DNA of 64,000 nucleotides from Lachnospiraceae bacterium (GTDB taxonomy: Bacteria; Bacillota; Clostridia; Lachnospirales; Lachnospiraceae): the NCBI GenBank assembly GCA_022794265.1, contig JAAWEK010000001.1, positions 1-64,000 on the forward strand, in the 5' to 3' direction. Positions within the stretch are counted from its first letter, which is position 1. The number at the start of each line of letters is the position of its first letter. The notes under the pieces are model-generated. The model saw only the letters and a list, made by a program, of their open reading frames with translations, was not told the origin of the DNA and did no database searches. Positions 44,907 through 51,785 of this stretch are shown here, piece by piece. Position numbers and translations under genes: made by a program.

Positions 44907-46007
44907 ATGGAGTCAAAACCTTTAATTATTAGAGATTTAGTTGCAAAATTCCCCCTGATTCAGGGCGGTATGGGCGTTGGTGTCAGTTTGTCCGGTCTGG
45001 CAGGCGCTGTAGCGGCGGAAGGGGGTATCGGCGTCCTGTCCACGGCCCAGATTGGTTATGATGAACCGGACTGGGATGCTCACCCGATAGAAGCCAATTT
45101 GCGGGCCATCGGCCGGCACATTAAAGCCGCAAGGGAAAAAGCGTCAGGAGGAATTATCGGCGCCAACATCATGGTTGCCACCAGGTTTTATGAGAAATAT
45201 GTAAAAGCTGCCGTTGACCATGGAATCGATCTGATTATTTCCGGCGCCGGACTTCCGGTAGAGCTTCCGGTATATGTGGAGGGAAGCAATACAAAAATCG
45301 CACCGATTGTATCTTCGGTTAAGTCTGCTATGGTAATTCTGAAAATGTGGGACAGAAAGTATAAACGCTGTCCGGATCTGGTAGTGATTGAAGGTCCGCT
45401 GGCAGGTGGCCATTTGGGATTTGATGCCGGGACTGCGGAACAGGTTCAAATTCTGGACAGCAGGAATCAATATAAGAACAGTGAATTATTATTCAGCTAT
45501 GAAGATGAAATTAAAAAGATAATGGAAGTTGTACAGTCTTATTCTGAAAAATATGGATATCAGATACCGGTGGTTGTGGCAGGCGGTATTCATACGGCAG
45601 AAGATGTAAAACATGTATTGGCTTTGGGTGCCGACGGTGTCCAGGTGGCAAGCAGGTTTGTAACAACGGAGGAATGTGATGCTTCCATGGAATATAAAAT
45701 GGCATATGTCAATGCAGAACAAAAAGATATTGCCATAGTGAAGAGTCCTGTGGGGATGCCGGGAAGAGCCATTCGGAATTCATTCATTAAAAAATGCGGC
45801 ATTGGCAGTGAGGAGTACAAACCCAGAAAATGCCATCAGTGCATTGAAAAATGTAATCCGGCAGAGATACCGTACTGTATTACCGATGCACTGCTGAATG
45901 CTGTCAGGGGAAAGGTGGAAGACGGACTGCTGTTTTGCGGTGCAAAAGCTTATTGTGCGAAACGGATTGAAACGGTAAAAGAGGTTATTGAAGATTTATT
46001 TTCATAG
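44907..46007 (+). CDS. NPD/FabK-family FMN oxidoreductase with Cys-rich tail
   Basis: A 366-residue TIM-barrel flavoprotein of the nitronate monooxygenase/2-nitropropane dioxygenase family, paralogous to FabK. It has PLIQGGMGVGVSLSGLAGAV at the N-terminus, EGPLAGGHLGF (near 173), VVVAGGIHTAEDV and GVQVASRFVTTEECDAS. Its C-terminus has a Cys cluster (CHQCIEKCNPAEIPYC, later FCGAKAYC) absent from FabK and suggestive of a metal site. It may be a nitronate detoxifying enzyme or an unknown reductase. AGAAAGG precedes the ATG. It follows the fab operon after 107 bases without a clear terminator. Confidence 0.85.
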   Translation: MESKPLIIRDLVAKFPLIQGGMGVGVSLSGLAGAVAAEGGIGVLSTAQIGYDEPDWDAHPIEANLRAIGRHIKAAREKASGGIIGANIMVATRFYEKYVKAAVDHGIDLIISGAGLPVELPVYVEGSNTKIAPIVSSVKSAMVILKMWDRKYKRCPDLVVIEGPLAGGHLGFDAGTAEQVQILDSRNQYKNSELLFSYEDEIKKIMEVVQSYSEKYGYQIPVVVAGGIHTAEDVKHVLALGADGVQVASRFVTTEECDASMEYKMAYVNAEQKDIAIVKSPVGMPGRAIRNSFIKKCGIGSEEYKPRKCHQCIEKCNPAEIPYCITDALLNAVRGKVEDGLLFCGAKAYCAKRIETVKEVIEDLFS

Positions 46008-46054
46008 AGGAATGGAAAACAGACGGAAATAATCAGTAAAAATAAGGGATATTG

Positions 46055-46621
46055 TTATTCTTCTATTCCAATACGGGAACAGATACCTTTTTCAAAGGGA
46101 TGTTTTACACTGTGAATTTCCGAAACATAATCTGCAAGTTCCAGTAATGCCGGACGGGGATTGCGTCCGGTTAAAACCAGTTCCAGATGAGCTGGTTTCT
46201 TTTTTACAAACTGAATCATCAATTCTTCCGGAACCAGTTTTAAATCTATGGCAACGTTGATTTCATCCAGAATCAGCATATTATAATTATCGTTGGAAGC
46301 AGTCTGCATGGCATCCGTCAGCAATCGGGTGTAGAATGCGGCAGCTTCCTCTTTTTCACTTTTTGACATATTCCATATAAATCCGAAATCTCTGAATGTC
46401 TCAATAACATTGATACCTGGAATTGTTTTTAAAATATTTAATTCGCTGGAAGCTTCATTTTTCAGAAATCTTGCAATCAGGATGCGGTATCCCGCACCGG
46501 CCATACGGATGGCAAGGCCCGTAGCTGCAGTGGTTTTTCCTTTACCGTCACCACAGTAAATATGAATCAGGCCAAGATTCTGATTGTTGGAATTTGCAGA
46601 GGTTATATAATTTGATTTCAT
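46055..46621 (-). CDS. cobO: Corrinoid adenosyltransferase (CobA/CobO/BtuR type)
   Basis: A 188-residue P-loop protein transferring the adenosyl group of ATP to the cobalt of reduced cobalamin or cobyrinate diamide. The Walker A is IYCGDGKGKTTAATGLAIR; LILDEINVAIDLKLV and LVLTGRNPRPALLELADYV are family hallmarks, with the terminal HPFEKGICSRIGIE. ATG 46621 is chosen because AAGGTG lies eight bases upstream; GTG 46633 is an alternative inside that site. It lies directly downstream of the riboswitch-controlled surface-protein gene on the same strand, consistent with a cobalamin scavenging role. Confidence 0.93.
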   Translation of the reverse strand: MKSNYITSANSNNQNLGLIHIYCGDGKGKTTAATGLAIRMAGAGYRILIARFLKNEASSELNILKTIPGINVIETFRDFGFIWNMSKSEKEEAAAFYTRLLTDAMQTASNDNYNMLILDEINVAIDLKLVPEELMIQFVKKKPAHLELVLTGRNPRPALLELADYVSEIHSVKHPFEKGICSRIGIEE

Positions 46622-46687
46622 TTTTTTTTGCACCTTTTTATTATTTAGAAAAATTCAGAAAAACCGGATATGGGTCTAAAACGAAAG

Positions 46688-46716
46688 ACGGGCAGAAGCA
46701 ATCCCTTCTTACCCGT
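46688..46716. terminator. Terminator-like hairpin between surface-protein gene and cobO
   Basis: ACGGGCAGAAG pairs with CTTCTTACCCGT with one bulge. A T-run follows on the plus strand and a weaker CTTTCGTTTT on the minus strand, which is the direction of both flanking genes. Confidence 0.65.
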
Positions 46717-46750
46717 TCTTTTTTAACACTGTATAACAGATTCTTTATTG

Positions 46751-48043
46751 CTATTTACCAGTTAATACGCTTTTACGCGTTAACATAACGGCTCCTGTTG
46801 ATAATATACATAATGTTAGAAGAATGACAGTCATACTGCCATTTTCTCCGGTTTTTGCGGAACTATTGGAAGCAGTAGTAGTTTCCGGTGTTTTTTTATC
46901 TGGTATTGCAGTGGTAGTATCCGTATTTATTTCCGAAACAGTTGTATCAGCAGTACTGTCGGTTTCGCTGAAAGAATCGGCGGTGGTAGTTTCATCCTGA
47001 CCGGAGGTTTCTTCCGGCTGTTCCGGCGACAGTATACGGGTAACTTCATTGGTTACATCAAAAGGAAATCCTTCATTGTCCATCAGCATCTTATATGCAA
47101 TCAGGCCTTTAAGAGCATCGACGGTGGCAAACATATTGTCTTCTCCAAAATAGGTATATGCTCCCGGTGTAAGAATGCTTTTAAAGTTCAGTAAAGCATT
47201 GTAGGAAATTCTGTTATTTTCATTCTTTAAAAGGGAATATAAATAAAGCGCCGCACCAGTGGAATTCGCGTTGGAAGTGGTGGAATATTCTCCGTTATCA
47301 AACCGGGAGCCGCCGTCTTCCATAATCAGAGACTCATTAAATGTTATAGCATCGGCAATGGCATCCGCGATTTCTTTGTGGTCGGAAAAATAATTCAGAG
47401 CCGGAAGAACAGCTGCATTATTATCGCCGGATATGCCCCAGTAATCAATTCCACAGCCGGTCTCTGTTTGTTTGTAATTAATCATGATGGCATTCTGGAG
47501 AAGCGTTTTAATGGTGTCGGAGTGTTCCATATAATCTTCATAAGCAAATACGGCAGGCACGATAAAATCATAATAATATGGATTTTCAACCGCAGTATTT
47601 AATTCTTCTGCAGTTGCATAGGACGCAAGAAGCTGATCAAAAGCTTCTGCCATATTGTTTCCGTTTACGTCTAATGCATTACTGCCATGCAGGGCAAGAA
47701 CGATTAAATAAGCGGCATACATAGTTATGTTTTCGGAACCGTTAATCAGAAGTCTGCCATCTGTAATATTGGATTCCAGCAGATTACAGTAACGGTCTGC
47801 CAGGTCTCCGGAATCGATGCCGGAACGCAGAATCAGGATGACTTCCTTATAGTTGTATGGACTGATTTCCGTAGTGTTCAGCGCATTTAAAAGATATCCG
47901 GCTGTTGTGGAAACTTCACGGTTTACATCTGTAAATTCCGGAGATTCCTCTGCATAAATGCATGTGAAATTTGCAAGCATTAATGACAATGTTAATATAA
48001 CAGTCAAAAAGATTGCGGTTGGTTTGTTGGTTTGTTTTGTCAT
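46751..48043 (-). CDS. Riboswitch-controlled, wall-anchored alpha/alpha-barrel surface protein, possible cobalamin binder
   Basis: A 430-residue secreted protein. The signal peptide spans about residues 1-31 (ends CIYA). Residues about 38-340 form repeated helices with prenyltransferase/terpene-cyclase-like segments (CGIDYWGISGDNNAAVLPAL, NANSTGAALYLYSLL). This resembles the alpha6/alpha6 barrel of human intrinsic factor and transcobalamin. A Thr/Ser/Glu-rich stalk (341-394) leads to KTGE at 397, a hydrophobic helix (404-421) and a basic tail, a sortase-like anchor. The leader contains a cobalamin riboswitch, and cobO follows. I infer a surface corrinoid-capture protein; binding itself is not shown by the sequence. 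AAGGAGG lies before the ATG. Confidence 0.8.
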   Translation of the reverse strand: MTKQTNKPTAIFLTVILTLSLMLANFTCIYAEESPEFTDVNREVSTTAGYLLNALNTTEISPYNYKEVILILRSGIDSGDLADRYCNLLESNITDGRLLINGSENITMYAAYLIVLALHGSNALDVNGNNMAEAFDQLLASYATAEELNTAVENPYYYDFIVPAVFAYEDYMEHSDTIKTLLQNAIMINYKQTETGCGIDYWGISGDNNAAVLPALNYFSDHKEIADAIADAITFNESLIMEDGGSRFDNGEYSTTSNANSTGAALYLYSLLKNENNRISYNALLNFKSILTPGAYTYFGEDNMFATVDALKGLIAYKMLMDNEGFPFDVTNEVTRILSPEQPEETSGQDETTTADSFSETDSTADTTVSEINTDTTTAIPDKKTPETTTASNSSAKTGENGSMTVILLTLCILSTGAVMLTRKSVLTGK

Positions 48044-48114
48044 GTTTCATCCTCCTTAAACTTTGGGCAGTACCCATATTCACAGAGGTGAGAGATCCTC
48101 ACCGATTACTGTTC

Positions 48115-48254
48115 CATGCTGACAGATATCCTGACTTATAGCTTATCCTAGTACCCGGCCTTCCCGGAAATTTCCAGTGGCAGATTCGGGATTCGTATCT
48201 AAATACAGTAGAGTGAGCTGTTACGGATTCTGACCGTATTCCCATATCAGCATG
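48115..48254 (-). promoter_or_regulatory. Cobalamin riboswitch
   Basis: Read on the minus strand: P1 arm CATGCTGA (48254 onward), GGGAA then GGTCAGAATCC, ACAGCTC, the conserved core GCCACTG and GGGAAGGC (near 48180-48150), and the B12 box AAGTCAGGATATCTGTC, closed by TCAGCATG (to 48115). Between aptamer and start codon, GGTGAG-CTCACC (48087-48103) and GGG-CCC hairpins could mask the ribosome site, and no strong T-run is seen, so control may be translational. When cobalamin is abundant the gene should be off. Confidence 0.9.
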
Positions 48255-48300
48255 TTTTTAGCTGATTATTATCAGCATGTTTCTGGCTGATTATTATCAG
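48246..48300. repeat. 25-base tandem repeat overlapping the riboswitch P1 strand
   Basis: Units 48246-48270 and 48271-48295 differ at two positions and a third copy begins at 48296. Each holds a CAGCATG/GCTG hairpin-like segment. The first unit contains the 5' P1 strand of the riboswitch, so the P1 half is duplicated upstream. Confidence 0.85.
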
Positions 48301-48337
48301 CAATTGTCTGTGTTTTTGTTTTTACACAGCATGTAAT

Positions 48338-48366
48338 ATGATAAATCCTTCAGGAATTAAAGTCAA
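48338..48366 (-). promoter_or_regulatory. Promoter of the cobalamin-riboswitch transcript
   Basis: On the minus strand TTGACT (48366-48361) and TATCAT (48343-48338) are spaced by 17 bases, about 80 bases ahead of the aptamer. A CTGTGT/ACACAG hairpin (48308-48329) lies at the expected 5' end of the RNA. Confidence 0.65.
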
Positions 48367-48406
48367 TGTTTTATTTTGATCTTATAGTGAAATTAACAAG
48401 AGATTG

Positions 48407-48415
48407 TGTTATACT
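48407..48415 (+). promoter_or_regulatory. Possible extended -10 promoter for the macrodomain gene
   Basis: TGTTATACT is an extended -10 element with no convincing -35 partner, 117 bases before the macrodomain gene and divergent from the riboswitch promoter. The stretch 48416-48531 holds no other visible feature besides AAGGAG before the start. Confidence 0.35.
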
Positions 48416-48531
48416 GATAGTCCATCGATATCATTCATAGAAGAGAAATATTAATTTAAAATAGAAAAGTCTGAAGATGTCCTGCCGGATGAGGAACGTA
48501 CTCAGCAAATATTATAAGGAGAAACAGAAAT

Positions 48532-49572
48532 ATGATCAAAACCATACTTGGAGATATCACAAAAATTGATTTAGCTGAGGCGATTGTCAATGCCGCCAAT
48601 TCCAGCTTACTGGGCGGTGGCGGAGTGGACGGTGCCATTCACAGGGCAGCGGGACCGGAATTGCTGGAGGAATGCAGAAAACTTCATGGCTGTAAAACAG
48701 GGCAGGCTAAGATTACAAAGGCATATCAACTGCCCTGCAAATATGTTATTCATACGGTGGGACCGGTCTGGAATGGCGGAGTGCTAAATGAGGAAGAGCG
48801 GCTGGCGGACTGCTACCGCAACTCCCTGCTGATTGCAGTACAGAATAATATCAGAACAATTGCTTTTCCATCCATTTCTACAGGAATATACAGGTTTCCG
48901 GTGGAACAGGCTGCAAAGATTGCAGTCCGCACCGTAAAGGAGTTTTTAGATAAACATCCAGGGAAGATTGATGAAGTTATCTGGGTATTGTTTGACGAAA
49001 ATACGGAGAAGATATACCGTCAGGCTGTAGAAGACTCATCGAAATACAAATTAAGCCGGAAATTAAAGTTTGGACTGGCGCAGGAGCAAGACAGGATAGA
49101 AATCATGAATCTTTATGGCAGTATGATTGGGGTAAAAGGATGTACCTGGTCCAGGGAATATCCCAACATGGAATTATTAATCAGAGACATAAAAAATGAG
49201 AATGAATTCTGTATGAGAAATGAGGCGGATGATATCATTGCCGCCATTGTAATTGATGAAGATGAAGAAGTCAGAAAACTTCCGTTCTGGAATCCGGATT
49301 ATAAAAAAACAGGGGAACTGGCAAGACTGGCTGTACGGCAGGATTATCAGAATCAGGGAATTGCAGTTAAAATGATTCAGGAGACTGCTGGGATTATGTG
49401 GGAGCGCGGATACGATGCCATACATTTTCTGGTGAGCAGGAACAATCCTGCGGCGCTGGCCAGTTATCAGAAACTGAATCTGCATTTGGCAGGAGAAACC
49501 AATTTATTTGGAGGAAACTGGTTATGCTATGAGGGGCTGATTAGGGATAAAATACTGAATGAAAGGGAATAA
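48532..49572 (+). CDS. Macrodomain-GNAT acetyltransferase fusion
   Basis: A 346-residue two-domain protein. Residues 1-165 are a MacroD/YmdB-type macrodomain: GDITKIDLAEAIVNAANSSL, GGGGVDGAIHRAAG, HTVGPVW and SISTGIYRFP, which bind and hydrolyse ADP-ribose esters such as O-acetyl-ADP-ribose. Residues about 175-346 are a GNAT domain with LARLAVRQDYQNQGIAVKMI (acetyl-CoA loop) and SRNNPAALASYQKL. The fusion couples deacylation of ADP-ribose and acetyl transfer in one chain; the substrate of the GNAT half is unknown. ATAAGGAG precedes the ATG. Confidence 0.88.
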   Translation: MIKTILGDITKIDLAEAIVNAANSSLLGGGGVDGAIHRAAGPELLEECRKLHGCKTGQAKITKAYQLPCKYVIHTVGPVWNGGVLNEEERLADCYRNSLLIAVQNNIRTIAFPSISTGIYRFPVEQAAKIAVRTVKEFLDKHPGKIDEVIWVLFDENTEKIYRQAVEDSSKYKLSRKLKFGLAQEQDRIEIMNLYGSMIGVKGCTWSREYPNMELLIRDIKNENEFCMRNEADDIIAAIVIDEDEEVRKLPFWNPDYKKTGELARLAVRQDYQNQGIAVKMIQETAGIMWERGYDAIHFLVSRNNPAALASYQKLNLHLAGETNLFGGNWLCYEGLIRDKILNERE

Positions 49573-49634
49573 TGTGCAGGTCATAAAAAATTGCCCGAAA
49601 AAAGAAAATTTGATACTTTTTTTGCAAAAATTAG

Positions 49635-49662
49635 TTGACTTATTATTAAAATACTATAAAAT
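49635..49662 (+). promoter_or_regulatory. Predicted promoter of the RG-rich protein gene
   Basis: TTGACT (49635-49640) with TAAAAT (49657-49662, 16-base spacing) within TATAAAAT. The start site would fall near 49669, which excludes an ATG at 49668 as the start codon. Confidence 0.55.
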
Positions 49663-49706
49663 ATTTAATGTATAAAAATACAAAAGCATATGGAAGGAGA
49701 ACATTT

Positions 49707-50423
49707 GTGGTTACGAGTAACGGTGGCGGAAGTCGCATCAGAGACACCAGAAATAGCAGCGAAAGCAGAGGCAGTGTAAGAAATTCTCAAAACGGAGAAA
49801 AACGTGAGAACAGAAAGTACGACAAAAATTCAAAGGATGAGAAAAGGAATTATTCCAGGGAAGGCAGAGGCTTTTCCGGAAGGGGCGGTAATTCCGACGA
49901 CAAAGGGTATCGGAACGATAATGGAGAGAACAGAGGATATCGGTCGAACAATTTTGAAAACAGAGGGAATCGGACAGAAAGAGATTCGCGTGATGGAAAT
50001 TCCAGAAGAGAATTCAGTCAGGATGGCAGACAAGGCAACAGAGGCTCATTTAACAGAAATGGAGACTCCAAACCAGGATTCAGGGGAACCGGCGGCCGGG
50101 ATAACGGCAGACCGTATAAGAAGAATTCCGGGGGAAATTATTCCCCATATGATAAGGATAAAGATGAAGATGTAAAGTCAAACCAGCGTTCCCGTCAGTC
50201 TCAGAACAAGGAGACAAAACCAAAGGAACAGCAGCCGGATAAGTCTCAGATTATTAACCGGATTGAAAAAGAAAAAAAGGCGATGCAGAAGAAACAGGCA
50301 GACCGTAAAAATAATAAGCCTGCCAGACAGATGGCAAAGCCTAAGAGAACCAATAATATTGATTGGACCAGTATTTATGAAAACGGCGAATATGATGATG
50401 ATGAAATTGATATGTATTATTAA
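49707..50423 (+). CDS. RG/Asn/Ser-rich intrinsically disordered protein
   Basis: A 238-residue protein of very low complexity. It is dominated by Arg, Gly, Asn, Ser, Asp and Lys, with repeated RG, GRG, NRG and GYR motifs over residues 1-160, then a charged KEKKAMQKKQADRKNN helix and an acidic, aromatic tail (WTSIYENGEYDDDEIDMYY). It resembles RGG-type RNA-binding proteins, and RNA binding or phase separation is plausible but unproven. GTG 49707 is chosen because GGAAGGAG lies seven bases before it and the promoter rules out the upstream ATG. It is not a shadow frame: its stop and promoter fit a gene, and a terminator follows. Confidence 0.75.
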   Translation: MVTSNGGGSRIRDTRNSSESRGSVRNSQNGEKRENRKYDKNSKDEKRNYSREGRGFSGRGGNSDDKGYRNDNGENRGYRSNNFENRGNRTERDSRDGNSRREFSQDGRQGNRGSFNRNGDSKPGFRGTGGRDNGRPYKKNSGGNYSPYDKDKDEDVKSNQRSRQSQNKETKPKEQQPDKSQIINRIEKEKKAMQKKQADRKNNKPARQMAKPKRTNNIDWTSIYENGEYDDDEIDMYY

Positions 50424-50458
50424 CAGTGAACAATCTTATTCATTGTGCTGATGATAGA

Positions 50459-50495
50459 GAATAAGAGAACTTTGCAGTGCAGAGTTCTCTTATTC
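50459..50495 (+). terminator. Terminator-like hairpin after the RG-rich protein
   Basis: A perfect 13-base stem (50459-50471 with 50483-50495) with an 11-base loop. The T-run after it is weak (CGCAATTATCTTT), so readthrough into the pyrophosphorylase gene is likely. Confidence 0.6.
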
Positions 50496-50528
50496 GCAAT
50501 TATCTTTGAATTGGGAAAGGAACAGGAC

Positions 50529-51767
50529 ATGCTTAGTAATCAGGTGAGAGAGAAAGTAAATGTATATGGCCAGCAGCAGATTCTGAGATTTTATGACGAA
50601 CTGTCAGAGAAGGAAAAGGCAGTATTTGAAGAAGAACTGGAGAATCTGGATTTTTCCCTGCTGGATGTACTGGATAAAAAAAGGAATGCCGGACAGGAAG
50701 AGGATAATGCGGCAGTTTATGAGCCGCTGGAGGCATTAAAGCTGGATGAAATTATGGAGCGGTATACGGAGTTTGAGGCTGTTGGTATTGAGGCTATAAA
50801 AAACTGTAAAGTGGGAGCCGTGCTTCTTGCCGGCGGACAGGGAACCCGTCTGGGATTTGATAAGCCAAAAGGAATGTTTAATATTGGCGAGACCAGAGAA
50901 CTGTATATTTTTGAGTGTCTGATAAATAATCTGATGGATGTGGTGAACCGGTCAGGGGCTTATATTCCGCTGTTTATAATGACCAGTGATAAAAATGATA
51001 AGGATACCAGAGATTTTTTTGCGGAACATGATTATTTCGGATATGACAAAGATTTTGTATTCTTTTTTGTACAGGATATGGCGCCGAGTGTAGATTATAA
51101 TGGGAAGCTGCTGTTGGAAGAGAAGTATAAACTTTCCCTGTCTCCCAACGGTAACGGCGGCTGGTTTTCTTCCATGGTACGGGCCGGTCTGCTGGATAAA
51201 ATTACTTCCATGGGTGTGGAATGGCTGAACGTATTTGCGGTTGACAATGTGCTGCAGAAAATGGCGGATCCGGTATTTGTGGGCGCCACCATTCAATCCG
51301 GCAAACCTTCCGGTTCCAAAGTGGTAAGAAAGGCATTTCCGGAAGAAAAAGTGGGCGTGATGTGCAAAGAAAACGGGAAACCTTCCATTGTAGAATATTA
51401 TGAACTGACAGAGGAAATGAAAAACCGGAAGGATGCCAGCGGAGAGCCGGCATATAATTATGGTGTAATCCTGAACTATCTTTTGAAAGTAGACAGTCTG
51501 GTGGAAATATTAAACGCACAGCTTCCAGTTCATATTGTGGAGAAAAAAATACCGTATCTGGATGAGAACGGAAATGCAGTCAGCCCTACGGAACCAAACG
51601 GATATAAGTTTGAAGAATTAATACTGGATATGATTCATTTGCTGGACGACTGTCTGGTTTTTGAAGTTCTTCGAAACAGGGAATTTGCACCAGTGAAGAA
51701 TAAAGAGGGTGTGGATTCTATTGAGACGGCCAGAACATTATTGAAAGAAAACGGTGTGGAAATATAA
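50529..51767 (+). CDS. UDP-sugar pyrophosphorylase (UDPGP family)
   Basis: A 412-residue nucleotidyltransferase of the eukaryote-like UDPGP/AGX family, making UDP-GlcNAc or UDP-glucose from UTP and the sugar 1-phosphate. The UTP-binding motif is LLAGGQGTRLGFDKPKGMF (near residue 101), followed by MTSDKNDKDT, LSPNGNGGW and VFAVDNVL. AGX-type members of Firmicutes are usually about 400 residues. GGAAAGGAACAGG precedes ATG 50529; an upstream in-frame extension reads through the terminator hairpin and is not conserved-looking. argS follows after 18 bases. Confidence 0.85.
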   Translation: MLSNQVREKVNVYGQQQILRFYDELSEKEKAVFEEELENLDFSLLDVLDKKRNAGQEEDNAAVYEPLEALKLDEIMERYTEFEAVGIEAIKNCKVGAVLLAGGQGTRLGFDKPKGMFNIGETRELYIFECLINNLMDVVNRSGAYIPLFIMTSDKNDKDTRDFFAEHDYFGYDKDFVFFFVQDMAPSVDYNGKLLLEEKYKLSLSPNGNGGWFSSMVRAGLLDKITSMGVEWLNVFAVDNVLQKMADPVFVGATIQSGKPSGSKVVRKAFPEEKVGVMCKENGKPSIVEYYELTEEMKNRKDASGEPAYNYGVILNYLLKVDSLVEILNAQLPVHIVEKKIPYLDENGNAVSPTEPNGYKFEELILDMIHLLDDCLVFEVLRNREFAPVKNKEGVDSIETARTLLKENGVEI

Positions 51768-51785
51768 ATGTAAAGGAAAGACAAA

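Noticed and set aside
48246-48300. A CRISPR-like array
   Set aside because: There are only about two direct copies with no spacers; it is a simple tandem repeat beside the riboswitch.
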